Program-made: the position numbers and the translations under genes | Shown here: one piece after another, positions 1 through 10,268 of the stretch | How the letters are laid out: every line of letters starts with the position of its first letter | Position numbering within the stretch: the first letter of the stretch is position 1 | Notes under the pieces: model-generated | Databases searched by the model: none | Told to the model about the DNA's origin: nothing | What the model saw: only the letters and a program-made list of their open reading frames with translations | Origin: Corylus avellana | Taxonomy: Eukaryota; Streptophyta; Magnoliopsida; Fagales; Betulaceae | Assembly (NCBI RefSeq): GCF_901000735.1 | Contig: NC_081547.1 | Location: 13,366,091 to 13,430,090, forward strand | Length of the DNA stretch: 64,000 nucleotides | Direction: 5' to 3'

Positions 1-635
1 GGATGTGGACAATATGTTGGTAAAGAGTGTCAAGGCTATTGATCATGCAACTGATTTAAAAGAGACATTCGAAACATTAAAACCTTTCGACATGAAGCTA
101 AATCCTTCCATCAAAGGCCAGGTTTTAGCGGATTTTTTGGGTAGTTTATGTGGATAGGTCATCCACAAGAAAGAATAGAGGAGCATGAGTGGTATTGATT
201 ACCCCGGATGGCCAAGAGTTGGGTTATTCTATGAGAATGAATTTTAAAACAACCAACAATGAAGTAGAGTACGAGGCGGTTCTGGTTGGGTTAGAGATAG
301 CTCAAGAATTGGGTGCCAAGTACGTGGAAGTAAAAAGTGACTCCTAGGTAATTTTCGGTCATGTACATGGGGAGTTTGAATCTCGAGGGGAAAGAATGAA
401 GAAATACCTATCAAAGGTACAAGATGCTCGTGAGCACTTCAAACATTTTAAAATAACAAAAATTCTGAGAGAAGAGAATGAGAGAGCCAACCAATTGGCT
501 CGGCTAGGCTTGGCAACGTATGAGGAGATTGAAGCCTCTGAAGATCATGTGCAGATATTGTTCGAGCCAACAATCACCAAGATGATCTCGGTATTAGTGT
601 TAGAGACTGAACCGGTTTAGGCATCTGACATCATA
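1..635 (+). pseudogene. Ty3/gypsy (Tat lineage) pol remnant: RNase H region
   Basis: Translation shows the end of a reverse transcriptase/RNase H region (KPFDMKLNPSIKGQVLADFL, 80-150) and then a second RNase H module reading NNEVEYEAVLVGLEIAQELG, KYVEVKSDS and REENERANQLARLGLA. This second, archaeal-type RNase H after the normal one is typical of Tat-lineage Ty3/gypsy elements. The longest open piece is 396-620. Stops (for example at 344-346 and 618-620) and frameshifts show it is dead. It reads directly into the integrase remnant downstream. The 5' part of the element lies outside the window. Lineage is inferred from motif order and not from a tree. Confidence 0.8.
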
Positions 636-1015
636 CAATCCCTCAAAGAAGGAAAACACCCAGAAGATCGGAAGAAAGCATTACAACTAAGGACTAGGTC
701 CGATCGATACAAAATTCTACATGCTTTTGTCACCGACAATGGAAAACAGTTTGAATGTGATTCTTTTCGTGAATGGTGTTATAAAGTTCACACGAGGAAC
801 TAATTTTTATCCTCGGGACACCCTCAGGAAAATGGGCAGGTGGAAGTAACAAATAAAACCATTTTCAAAATTCTGAAGAAAAAGCTAGGAGAGCCAAAAG
901 GAGATTGGGTGGATGATCTCCAGGAAGTACTATGGGCATACTGAACTTCTAAGAGAACCCTTACCAAGGAGACCCCCTATGCACTAGCTTTTGGTATGGA
1001 GGCCGTTATTCCAAC
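636..1015 (+). pseudogene. Truncated integrase core of the same Tat-lineage element
   Basis: The frame reads FVTDNGKQFECDSFREWCY, SGHPQENGQVEVTNKTI and WVDDLQEVLWAY, which hold the second Asp and the Glu of the integrase DDE triad. The pre-integrase spacer (KEGKHPEDRKKALQLRTRSD) jumps almost directly to this point near 715. The HHCC zinc finger and the first catalytic Asp are therefore deleted. In-frame stops include one in place of the Trp normally following the WAY motif. The coding sequence breaks at about 1015 and resumes at 1453. Confidence 0.82.
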
Positions 1016-1452
1016 GCGGCCTAAAAAGATGCTACGAAGCGGTCGAGGGTTGAGAGTGAGTGGAGGTAGCATTCCACCAATGCTCGATGAAACAATCCAG
1101 ATTCCACACTATGCTGTGGGCTGGGGAGAGAGCTGCTCTGCGAAGTTGGGCGTTCAGTGTTCTTATGGATGAACCATAGACGAAAGAGAATAGAAAGTTC
1201 CTTAGCACAAGCGCTAAGCGATAATAATACCTTCAAAAAAGAGCGAGGGAGTGATGGGAAACCTTAGTCTATATGTTGCTCATGAGCCCCTAAGTACCAG
1301 TCTCGCAACAGTACTAGCACAAAAGGATCGGTCCTTCATTTGTCGATCGTTCATGAGTCGAACTCGCTCTCTTGCCACGCCTTTCATTCACTTGCTTGAA
1401 TCGAACTCAATCACTCTTTTTGTTTGGAAGATCATTCGTTCTTCACTCTCTT
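1016..1452. other. 437-bp insertion of unknown origin inside the integrase gene
   Basis: The integrase frame stops after EAVIPT (codon ending near 1015) and resumes with GAGGTGGGG (EVG) at 1453, exactly as uninterrupted relatives read. The intervening stretch has no retrotransposon similarity I can see and looks more GC-balanced than its neighbours. It has open but unrecognised frames on both strands (1021-1236 minus, 1251-1454 plus). I see no target-site duplication, TIR or poly-A, so it does not look like a transposon. Filler DNA such as an organellar fragment is possible but not shown. Confidence 0.55.
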
Positions 1453-1830
1453 GAGGTGGGGTTGGCCCAGATTCTGAACAAAAAATTACTACCTAGGGCT
1501 CAATGATGAAGGAATCAAGTTGCACCTTAACCTTTTGCAGGAAAAAAGAGATCAAGCTTAGATAGCTATGGCAGCATATCAGCAAAGAGTTGCTCGGTAC
1601 TTCTCCAAAAAAGGTTAGGTGCAAGAGTTTCAAGTTGGGTGATTGGGTGTTGCGTAAGGTAACTCTTGCTACCAGGGATCCCATCGAAGGGAAGTTAACC
1701 CCTGCATGGGAAGGACCATACAGAGTAGTGGGATGCCATTGAGCTAGAGCATACCATGTTGAGAACAGAGAAGGAAAGAAGCTCTCGAGGCGGTGGCACG
1801 CGGAACACCTTATGAAGTACTTTGTTTAGT
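1453..1830 (+). pseudogene. Integrase C-terminal part, resumed after the insertion
   Basis: Reads LNLLQEKRDQA, AAYQQRVARYFSKKG, VGDWVLRKVTLATRDP, GKLTPAWEGPYRVVG and LSRRWHAEHLMKYF. This is the usual C-terminal GPF/Y-type DNA-binding end of Ty3/gypsy integrases. The stop at 1828-1830 probably marks the natural end of pol, because non-coding tandem repeats start soon after. At least one frameshift near 1495 and internal stops (for example in the RDQA and KKG segments) make it non-functional. Confidence 0.8.
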
Positions 1831-1906
1831 ATTCTATTTTGCAATTTACTATTGTAAGCAGTACTATTAATGAACTATGTTTCAGGAATTGTTTTCTGCG
1901 TCAAAC

Positions 1907-2240
1907 AAAACCTCTCGGAAAATGAGAATCCTATAGGCCCGTTTCCGAGAGTAACTAAACCTCTCGAAAAATGAGAAGCTTATGGGCTTGTTTTCTAGAG
2001 TAATTAAACCTCAAAAAATGAGAAGCTTATGGGCACATTTCTGAGGGTAACTAAACCCTCTGAAAAAGAGAAGCCTATGGGCCCGTTTTCGAGAGTAACT
2101 AAACCTCTCAGAAAATGAGAAGCCTATGGGCCAGTTTCCAAGAGTAGCTCAACCTATCGAAAAATAAGAAGTCTTTGGGCCTGTTTTCGAGAGTAGCTAA
2201 ACCCTTTGAAATTGAGAGGCCAATGGACCCGTTTCCAAAG
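1907..2240 (+). repeat. ~49-bp tandem repeat array (about 7 units)
   Basis: Successive units begin at about 1908, 1957, 2006, 2052, 2101 and 2150, with a partial seventh from 2206. The consensus runs from AAACCTCTCGAAAAATGAGA through AGCCTATGGGCCCGTTTCCG to AGAGTAACT. Units differ by point changes and small indels. The array lies directly downstream of the integrase end, in the 3' untranslated region. Tat-lineage (Ogre-like) elements are known to carry fast-evolving tandem repeats at this position. Confidence 0.88.
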
Positions 2241-2665
2241 TTAAGGTTCAGTATGCATGCAAAGATAGTTTGAATAAGAGTAAAGTACTGTCAACAAAAT
2301 GCAACTTGTTCTTCATTCACGATTCAAAAGTAAAAATACAAGTTACAGATGGTGGTGAAAGTAAAACTAAAACGCACCCGTGATGTATGTGCATGAAAAC
2401 TTATAACATTTATTCTAAATCCTGAGGAGTTCGTGAACTCAAATGTGAAGTGTAGGTTACTTAGATGTATCAAAAAGTGAGACATATCAGTAGTCGAAAT
2501 AACCTCAATACATTGGGTAATCGCATGTAGCATTGTGGAAACACCAACTTTAAGAAGAAATCCAAATCCTTTGTCAGAGAACAAAGATATAAGAAATATT
2601 CCCCTTATTTTAGATTTAATGGGAAAGATTATGCTAAAGCTTAGGCCCAAGTGTTTTCAGTAGGT
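2241..2665. other. 3' non-coding tail of the Tat element; no gene seen
   Basis: AT-rich sequence with no supported reading frame. It joins the tandem array to the LTR-like repeat that starts with TGTTGGGATC at 2666. I see no clear polypurine tract next to that boundary, so I cannot say whether the LTR-like repeat belongs to the Tat element. Confidence 0.4.
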
Positions 2666-3400
2666 GTTGGGATCGTTTATGTAAAGTTCAAAAACTTTTC
2701 TTTTTACATATTGGAATAAAACACGATCCCGAAGACCTTTTACCATCAAGACAAACGTGTTTGGACCTAAGGCAAACATATATGTTAAATTACTTACATG
2801 TAGATTCGGCCTCTCCTAGGCATTGGGGCATAGGAGTGTACATACGTTCTTCCCATGATGTCGGACTAAGTAGTTGAAGTTCCAACAAAATTGAAAACTT
2901 CAAATGTGAGTCCATATCATCTCACCTTCATCGCATTCTTCGTGTTCTTCATGAACTTGAAGAACATCTTTATATTCTTCATTGTATTCATAAGGAACTT
3001 CTTGAAGACTTGGGAGTTTATCAATGTCTTCAAGATCCTTAAACAGCTGGGGAGAAGATTGCTCCATTAGATTTTATCTTTGATGTTTGAATATGACTGT
3101 GAGTATGGACTCACAAAGTTTTCTCAAGAACAAGCTAAACTAGAAGTGAAACTTTGAGAGAATAAATTCTCCCTAGCCGTGTATTCACTCTTGTGGGAGA
3201 GTGATCTTGTGTTTTCTTGTTTTTTTTTTTTTTTTTACAAAATGACAAGCTTATGAATTGTGTCTGTCTGGTAGACTGTTGCACTTTACTTCGCAATTGA
3301 ACCTCTATTTATAATACTGAGATCCCATGAGAAAAGTATTTTTAAACCAATCAATTTATATCAGCTCAAAGAGAGACTAAAGAAAAATATCATTAGCTTA
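2666..3400 (-). repeat. LTR-like repeat (TGTTGGGATC family), copy 1
   Basis: Read on the minus strand this ends in GATCCCAACA. It matches the plus-strand copy at about 40790-41452 over several hundred bases: shared blocks include TTTTACCATCAAGACAAACR, GGCATTGGGGCATAGGAGTG and TTATAATACT-GATCCCA. The minus strand has a TATA-like TATAAATA at about 3310, matching the TATA box at 41141 in the other copy. TG...CA ends and a TATA box suggest an LTR. No primer-binding site or coding region was found beside it, and the far border is uncertain. Confidence 0.6.
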
Positions 3401-3409
3401 ATAAGCTTA

Positions 3410-4145
3410 TGACCATGTCTTCCTAGGCCATGTCACACGACTTTATTTAATCACAATTACTTCCTCTAAATAATTGTGGTTGCACTCTAATGATTATTTT
3501 TTATTTAATCAATTAATCCACATGACGTACTTGCTTATTACATGTTACCCATCTATAGAATCATTCCATAGTCGAACCAAAGTTTATGAATTATCACTTT
3601 GTTCACTACCTCTTTTTTTTTAGTCACTGATTTAAATTTGCTAGCATGTATTTGGCCTTATTCAATGATCAAACCATGTGTTTGTATTTTCCCATCCTAA
3701 CCATCTTCACCGAGTGCATCTCCTTAACAACACTTTGGTAGACTTCTTTGCGGTTGAGTGATGTGTATGACGTGGTTTGAAATCAGCACAAAAACTCCAA
3801 GTAAGCGAGAAGGCACAAAGCCTTTTAGGCAGCCTTACTTGGTACAAACAGTGGTGAGATGTATTCTCACAAGGTGCATCAGGATAATTATGAATTGAAA
3901 TCAATGACTCGAGGAAAAGATGTAATGAACAAAGTGACAGTTCATAAGACTTTGGTTCAACTACGAAATCATTCCATAAAGGGGTAACATGCAATCAATA
4001 AGTACGTCATAAGGATTAATTGATTAAATCAAAAATACTCATTAGAGTACAGCTGCAAATTATTTAGTGAAATTAATTGTAATTAAATAGAGTTGTGCAA
4101 CATGGCCTAGGAAGACATGGTCACAGGCCTATTAAGCTTGATAGA
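3410..4145. repeat. Imperfect inverted repeat, arms ~260 bp
   Basis: The left arm (about 3410-3670) contains GACGTACTTGCTTATTACAT, AGAATCATTCCATAGT and CACTTTGTTCA. The right arm (about 3890-4145) contains the reverse complements in reverse order: TGAACAAAGTG, ACGAAATCATTCCATAAA and AATCAATAAGTACGTCAT. Near the outer ends both arms carry CCTAGGAAGACATGGTC or its complement. The ~220-bp centre has an unrecognised minus-strand ORF (3707-3994) that I do not consider real. It may be two oppositely oriented copies of one repeat or a foldback element. Confidence 0.7.
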
Positions 4146-4690
4146 ATACAAGGATCGTGTTCAACCCTCAAATCAAACGCACATGCAATTTATATAAAGA
4201 AAATAAATTGCAATGCTCAATATCGCCAAATAATCAAAGTATGGAACTAAGCAATATAACAAAATAAAACATGCACAACGGAATTTAAAACAACATTAGA
4301 AGCACAACAAAAAGTTTGTTTATGAAGTGGAAAACCCTTTGAACACGTCAAAGGTAATAACCACTCCGGGGCAGCCAAACCCAGGAAATCACAAAATAAA
4401 GATTCAAATTTATAGACTAGACGATACTCACAATCTTGAGGACCTCTAGACTTAGTAAGAACAAAAAGCTTACTAGCTTGTCTCCATCCTGACCATCTTC
4501 ACGGAGTGCATTTCCTCACTGACCCTTTGATAGACTTCTTTCTTCAAATAACCAAGGTAACAATCTTTGTGTAGTTGAATGACCAGGCAACACGCCAAAC
4601 AAGAACAAAGAACAGCCCGAAGCTTTATCACATCCTCTCTTGAACAAACATAAAAGGCTGGTTGCATACGCAAAATACAATTGTACATCC
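4146..4690. repeat. LTR-like repeat debris; no gene
   Basis: Contains AGGATCGTGTTCAACCCTCA and a block CCATCTTCAC-GAGTGCAT...ATAGACTTCTTT at about 4490-4545. The same block is repeated at 3702-3760 (CCATCTTCACCGAGTGCATC...GTAGACTTCTTT). Such sequences are typical of degenerate retroelement LTRs. No reading frame is supported, and the 71-codon minus-strand ORF here matches nothing I know. Confidence 0.45.
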
Positions 4691-4784
4691 CATAAAAGAA
4701 GGATTTATCTTGTTGTTTTTCTATTTTTCATTTATTTTTAGTTTTGTATTGTTAAGGAATTAGGAATATGTAAGTTTGGGGGTG
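4691..4784 (+). repeat. 3' internal end of an Athila-type element (PPT region)
   Basis: The text TTTTTAGTTTTGTATTGTTA, AGGAATTAGGAATATG and AAGTTTGGGGGTG immediately before the LTR at 4785 matches the sequence in front of the 3' LTRs at 11912, 27532 and 59055. The 4785 LTR therefore began life as a 3' LTR, and the upstream body of that element is missing. Confidence 0.78.
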
Positions 4785-4994
4785 TGATAAGTGCTAAAAT
4801 ATACATATTTTAGCCTCTTAATTTACATATGTTAAGCTCCTAGTTTTGTTATTATTTGATGTTTTGCTTCCTTTTTGTGTTTTCTTATGTTTTTAGGGTT
4901 TTTGAAGAAAAGAAAGTGTTTCCAACAAGTTTCAGACTTAAAAGACAAATTGGGAAAAAGCCAGAAGCCATAGGATCGATCACAACCAATCTAG

Positions 4995-7036
4995 TACGGG
5001 TGTCAACCCGGTCCGGTTTCCCAGTTTTTGGCCAAAACCAGGAACCAGAACCGGGGTACGCCGGTTCTCGGTTTTGAGAAACCGGAACCGGAACCGGGAT
5101 ACCGGTTAACCGAGGTCCCGGTTATCGGTCGGTTCCAGTTTTACTCGGTCCGGTAACCGATTTTTTTTAAAAAATTAGTTTTTGGGCTTATTTTAGGTAT
5201 TGGGCCTAAAATAAGCCCCTTTCTTTTTTTCATAAATTGGCCCATTTTTTAAAAAATTTATTAGTCTCTTTGTCTAAATTAAAGGGGCTTTGACAGGGGT
5301 GGCAAAATGGGTACCTGACACGACCCCATTACGACCCGCGGGTACCCATTACACGATTAGCCTATACACAGACACGACTTGTTTAGCTAAACGGGTAATC
5401 GGGTCTGACACGATTACGACACGAAAATAGTCGCGTAACCCGATACGACCCATTTTACCCGTTTAAAATAACTTGGTCTAATCGGGTAGACCCGACCCGA
5501 CCCATTAAAACCCTAAACTATAAATTTTTTTTAAAAAAAAATTCAAAATTCAAAATTGTAATAATAATACATCAATACATTGTCAGTGCAAAAAATTGAG
5601 TTCCAGGATATTAAAGGCTTTAATAAAGGAAAAGAAAAAAAAAATGGAAAGTGACTGTAATTGTACTCCAAAAGAAATTACTAAACTCATGATTTCACCT
5701 AAACTTAAAACAAGCAAACATATTGACTAAATTCATTTATTAAAATAATTTTTAGTATAAAGAAATTTAATTTTGCTCAAATTACATTTTACTAAAAAAA
5801 AATTATGTATATTTCAACACAAAATATGATATATGTAATCTGTTGAAATTAAATATCTCATAACAGAGATGAATTTTGCAAATCATTTGAAAAAAAAAAA
5901 AAAATTAAGGATAAAAAGCAAGAAAAAAGTTTTTAAATTAAAATCATTTAATTAAATATTTAAATATAACAAAGGCTCTACCTAAATTTGTTGTATTAGG
6001 CCTCAAAATCTATTAAGTCGGACCTACTCAAGGGGTTGGCTTGGACGCTTGGTTACTAGTAAGCCACTTGGCTCTCATCGATACCTCATAAAGCATAAAG
6101 TCTAAGTAGGGGACAAAACTAAAATTTCATTTCAAACTGATCAAAATATGAATGAGATTGAGGGGTAAAATGTGTCAACATTTCCATCATTGCAATAAAG
6201 AAAAAGATAATAAAAAAACGCTAACAAAAACAAAATAATAATAATAATAATAAAATTAAAAAAAAAAAAACTCAAAACTACATCAACATTAAATTCATAA
6301 TTCATTACAAAATACTTGTCCGCTTGAAGACTTGAAGGTTCCATGATCCATCCCATGTAATTAAAGATATAAATTATGAAACACTACAAATATGCTCATT
6401 TTTTTACTTTTTCTTTTTTTTTTTTTAACTAGGTCTGGTGTGTACCCGTCAGACCCGGACAGTAACCGAGTCTAAGGTACCTGCCAGAGCCGAATAGTAA
6501 CTGGGTCTAACAGGTACCTGCTAGACCTAAACAGTAACCGTGTCTGGCGGGTCGACCCGCCAGACACGAATTAATTGGGTTTTAAACGGGTAGACCTGAT
6601 TATGACCCGAACCCGATAAGGACAAACCTAATACCTGTTTTTTCGTGTCATATTCGTGTTAGGTTCACGGGTCGTGTCAAAATTACCAGCCCTAGGCTTT
6701 GTTGTGATTGTTCCAAATAATAAAAAAATAAACCTAAAAAAGTCCAAAAATCCAAAAAAATCAATGTTTTTGCCTATTTGAGCCTTAGAAATAAAAAATT
6801 AATTTTTTAAAATACCCAAAACCTAAACCTAAGTGTAAAAAATATATATATAAATATTATTAAATAAAATGGAAACCCAGTTCCGGTATTCCTGGTAAAC
6901 ATCGGGTACGAAAAACCGGGTACCGGAACCGGGGTACCCGGTTTTTGAATTTTTCAAACCGGAACCGGAGCCAGGACCCTGGTTTCCCGGTTTCCCGGAT
7001 TCGGTTCCGGTTTTCCTGTAATTTTTGACACCCCTA
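4995..7036. mobile_element. hAT-1: non-autonomous hAT element inside the LTR
   Basis: The ends are short inverted repeats, TACGGGTGTCAA on the left and TTGACACCCCTA on the right. They are flanked by a perfect 8-bp target-site duplication, CAATCTAG (4987-4994 and 7037-7044), the hallmark of hAT transposons. Subterminal regions are packed with ACCGGAACCGG-type motifs on both sides (5010-5160 and 6880-7020). No transposase is present. Without the nested hAT-2 it is about 0.63 kb. Confidence 0.92.
5294..6694. mobile_element. hAT-2: second hAT nested in hAT-1
   Basis: Ends are CAGGGGTGGCAA on the left and TTACCAGCCCTA on the right, with an 8-bp duplication GGCTTTGA/GGCTTTGT (5286-5293 and 6695-6702, 7 of 8 matching). 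Subterminal regions carry repeated GACCCG/CGGGTA motifs (5315-5500 and 6430-6670). The middle is AT-rich and non-coding. It inserted after hAT-1 and would have been mobilised by a hAT transposase from elsewhere. Confidence 0.9.
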
Positions 7037-7289
7037 CAATCTAGGCTCGAGCTGCGCTCGAGCACAAGACAGCCAGGATCGAGCGCACCAGTGCTCGATC
7101 ACATATCAAGTAGGTGCGAGCGCCTAGTATAAGGATCAATCGCAGGCATGTGATCGAGCGCACTCGTGCGGCCCAGATGCAGAAAGTGTCCTTTTCCACC
7201 TCAGCTTCGGTTTCCTGTCTCCTAGTTGGATTGCTAGACTGACCTACGATTGTACTAGGATTTATAGGGTTTCTAGGTCTTTCCTAAGC

Positions 7290-7299
7290 CTATAAATAG
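7290..7299 (+). promoter_or_regulatory. TATA box of the element A upstream LTR
   Basis: CTATAAATAG occurs here and at the matching place in the LTRs at 12370, 27990 and 59512 (TATAAGTA at 23584). Transcription probably starts about 30 bp downstream. A cluster of CG-rich GATCGAGCGC-type motifs lies about 120-250 bp upstream (7043-7170). Confidence 0.7.
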
Positions 7300-8193
7300 G
7301 CCTCTAAGCCTTTAGGAAAAGGTGTGGAGAAAAAGGCACAAGCTTTGGAAAAGAACTGAAGGCTATATCAAGAGGAGTTTAGGTTTTTCTTCTCTTCCAC
7401 CTTTTATTTTGTTATGTATTATATTTTAATTAGGGGTAAATTGAAGCCCTATTCATGTCTTTTTAGGATTTCAATTACACCTTTGTTTCAAACATATTTT
7501 GGTATTTTAATTGATTGATTTCTGGTTTATTGAATTCCTCATGTGCATATCGTATGTATTTGTTAGTTAAGTCAATTTAGATGACCGAGTCTTGGGTTTA
7601 ATAAAGTGACAAAAGAACCTCATCACGGGTTCTTGTCTTAATCAACATGAGGAACTAGGAGTAGATACTATGCCCTAGGCTTCATGTGTTTGTCGATTTC
7701 GATAGAGTTATACTTCCCTAAAGAACAACTTAGTAGATACCATGCTAAATCCTTTGGGGAAGAAAAGAATTAGAGTAGATACCATGCTAAATCCTTTGGG
7801 GATGAAAAGAATTAGAGTAGATACCATGCCTAATTTGTTGCTTAGGAAAATCAATAGCTTAAGGTGTAGATACCATGCCCTTAGGTTGATAAGCATTAAA
7901 TATACCGTTTGATTGGAATATTGGCGTATTGTTATCTCAATTAGTCTAATTAATGGTGGATTTCAAAGCCCTAATCCTTGTTAGTCTTAGTTTATCTTTT
8001 ATTTTATTCCTTTATTTCAACTATATTCATGACAATTTGTTATTAAATAGGAAATCAATTCTAAGCATAATTTACCAATCCTCGTGAGAATGATCTCATA
8101 TTTGCCTGCTATACTATCACTTGATATTGTGCACTTGCGAATAGAATGTACTGAGTATTCGCTTATTAATTTTTGTGGGTATTTGGCACAACA

Positions 8194-9236
8194 CCTATTG
8201 TGCAGAGCAATTACAAATTATCTCCACATCTGCTCAATTTGGTTCCACACTATAGAGGCACACCGACAGAAGACCCATATCTGCATATTCGGGATTTTGT
8301 TGATCTCTATAGGATTCAAAGTATCCAGGGTTTAACTCCAGAACGAATCAGGTTAATCCTCTTTCCTTTTTCTTTAAAAGATAATGTTAAGATATGGTTC
8401 AATTCTTTGGCTGTAGGTTCTATTCACAACTAGGAGGACTTGACCACAAAATTCTTAAAGAAGTTCTTCCTAGCTCAAAAGACAAGGTAACTTAGAATGG
8501 AGATTCTAACGTTTTAACAAAAAGACAGACTTTTCTTTGAAGCATGAGAGCACTTTAATGAGCTACTTCTCAAATGCCCACATCACAACATATCTCAAGA
8601 AGATCAGGTACTGGAATTCTATGAAGGTTTAAATGATGTCAACAATGTCTTGTAGATTTAGCTTGTGGCGGCATGTTGATGGAGAAAACCAGTGAGGAAG
8701 CTGAAGAACTCTTTGAGACCTTAAGTGAGAACTCCCAATAATTCTCATCTAGAAGGAGACAAGGACTCAAAGGAAAGGGAATACATGAAGAGAGAACAAA
8801 TTGTGGAGTCTAGACTCGAGTGGCAACCATGGAAAGGAAGTTAGATATGCTAGTGAAAGCCATGGCAACTCATAGCATTGCTCCCGTTCAATGAGTGGCA
8901 CAAGCCAAGGTATGTGCAGTATGTTCCCATTTTGACCACACCACTGAGACTTGTCCCATGTTATCATTTGTAGATCAGGAGCCAGCAAACTATGTGGACT
9001 AAAATAGTGACCCTCTGCCACAAGTGGTCAAACCAAAGCAGGAGCTGGAAAATAATGACCTTGAAGATGCCATGATCCAGTTCTTGACTGCGCAGAAGCA
9101 GACAAATGCTCAGACTAGTCAGACCATTCAGGAATTGGAAGCAACAACCAATCAAGACATTCAGAGATTGGAGGCACAAGTGGGGCAGATGGCCAAAGAG
9201 CTGAGCGAAAGAGAGAGGGATGAATTTCCAGTCTAA
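8194..9236 (+). pseudogene. Element A gag (broken)
   Basis: The frame QSNYKLSPHLLNLVPHYRGT...PYLHIRDFVDLY...RIRLILFPFSLKDNVKIWFN is the Retrotrans_gag domain of Athila-type elements, matching the gag of element C. A stop lies at 8431-8433 and frameshifts follow. A CCHC zinc knuckle (CAVCSHFDHTTETC, about 8919-8960) and a Gln/Thr-rich coiled segment (9024-9236) remain. The natural N-terminus, leader and primer-binding site are missing because the LTR abuts gag. Confidence 0.82.
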
Positions 9237-9348
9237 ACAATACCTAATCCAAAAGGTCACGACCAACTAAAGGTTGTAACAACCCTCAGAAGTGGTAAGA
9301 GTGTTGATAACAAGGTAGGGACTGCTGATACAATACAAGCTAAAGCCA

Positions 9349-10268
9349 TGACTTCCAAGGTAAGTGAAAATGAGAAGGTAAATGCACCACTCTTCACTCA
9401 GAGGTTAGTAAAATCAAAGAAAGAAAAGCAACTTTTGGATATTTTTAAAACTTTGAGAAAAGTTGAAATAAACATTCCTTTATTAGATGCAATTCAGCAA
9501 ATTTCTGCTTATGCTAAATTTTTAAAGGACTATTGCACTCAAAAAAGGAAGTTTCAGGAGCATGAAAAAGTGTTTTTGACACAAGAGGTAAGTGCGGTGC
9601 TGTTAAGGAAGTTGCCACCCGAGCTGAAAGATCCAGGCAATTTCACTATTCCTTGCAGGATAGGTGATCAGCTTTTTGAGCGTGCATTATTTGATCTAGG
9701 AGCTGGTATCAATCTGATGCCATACACTGTGTATGTGACATTGGGTTTGGGGGAGCTACAACTAACCTCAATCACCTTACAATTGGCAGACAAATGCATT
9801 AGAAGACCGAGAGGTATCTTGGAGGATGTCTTGGTTAAGGTAGATCAATTTATCTTACCTACTAATTTCATTGTGTTAGATATGGAAGAATTCCCTATGC
9901 TTTTGCCCTTTCCTATTATCTTGGGAAGACCCTTTATGAGGATTGCTGATACAAAAATTTGTGTGAAAAGGGGTACTATAAGTATGAAGGTGAATGGGGA
10001 GAAAATAGAGTTCAAAATTTTTTATGCATTGAAATTACCCCAAGATAATTTGGATTGTTTTAGTGTCTATCTAATTCAAGGTGCTATTGAGAAAGTTTTT
10101 CAGATCCATCATAGTCCCACTACCCTCACTCACAGTTTTACAAGGCAAAATATTGAGCCAGAATTTGAGGATGTTACTAATGACATCATGGAAACAGGGC
10201 ACTTCCTTGAGGCTTCTTCAACACCAACTCCTATTACCGAATTACCAAGGGGTCAGGAGAGCAGTTAG
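9349..10268 (+). pseudogene. Element A aspartic protease region (open, 306 codons)
   Basis: Contains INIPLLDAIQQISAYAKFLK, the conserved pre-protease segment, then the retropepsin site FDLGAGINLMPY, LADKCIRRPRGILEDVLVKV and IILGRPFM. Element C has the same order. The catalytic motif is DLGAG, like DLGAS in element C; Athila-type proteases often depart from the usual DTGA/DSGA. The frame stays open for about 920 bp but stops at 10266-10268, and no reverse transcriptase, RNase H or integrase follows. Element A could not transpose by itself. Confidence 0.85.

Larger units (their letters stand above)
4785..8193 (+). mobile_element. Upstream LTR of element A (Athila type), interrupted by hAT-1
   Basis: Starts TGATAAGTGCTAAAATATAC and ends TTTGGCACAACA. 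Removing the hAT insertion (4995-7036) and one 8-bp target copy leaves about 1359 bp, against 1353 bp for the LTR at 11912-13264. It has a TATA box at 7290 and several copies of a block AGTAGATACCATGC (7733-7875). Unlike a normal 5' LTR, it is followed at once by mid-gag coding sequence: no primer-binding site or leader lies between. It is also preceded by 3' internal sequence. This LTR therefore joins two partial elements. Confidence 0.85.

Noticed and set aside
2300..2650. 108-codon minus-strand frame
   Set aside because: No similarity and a composition like random AT-rich DNA, in the 3' tail of the Tat element.
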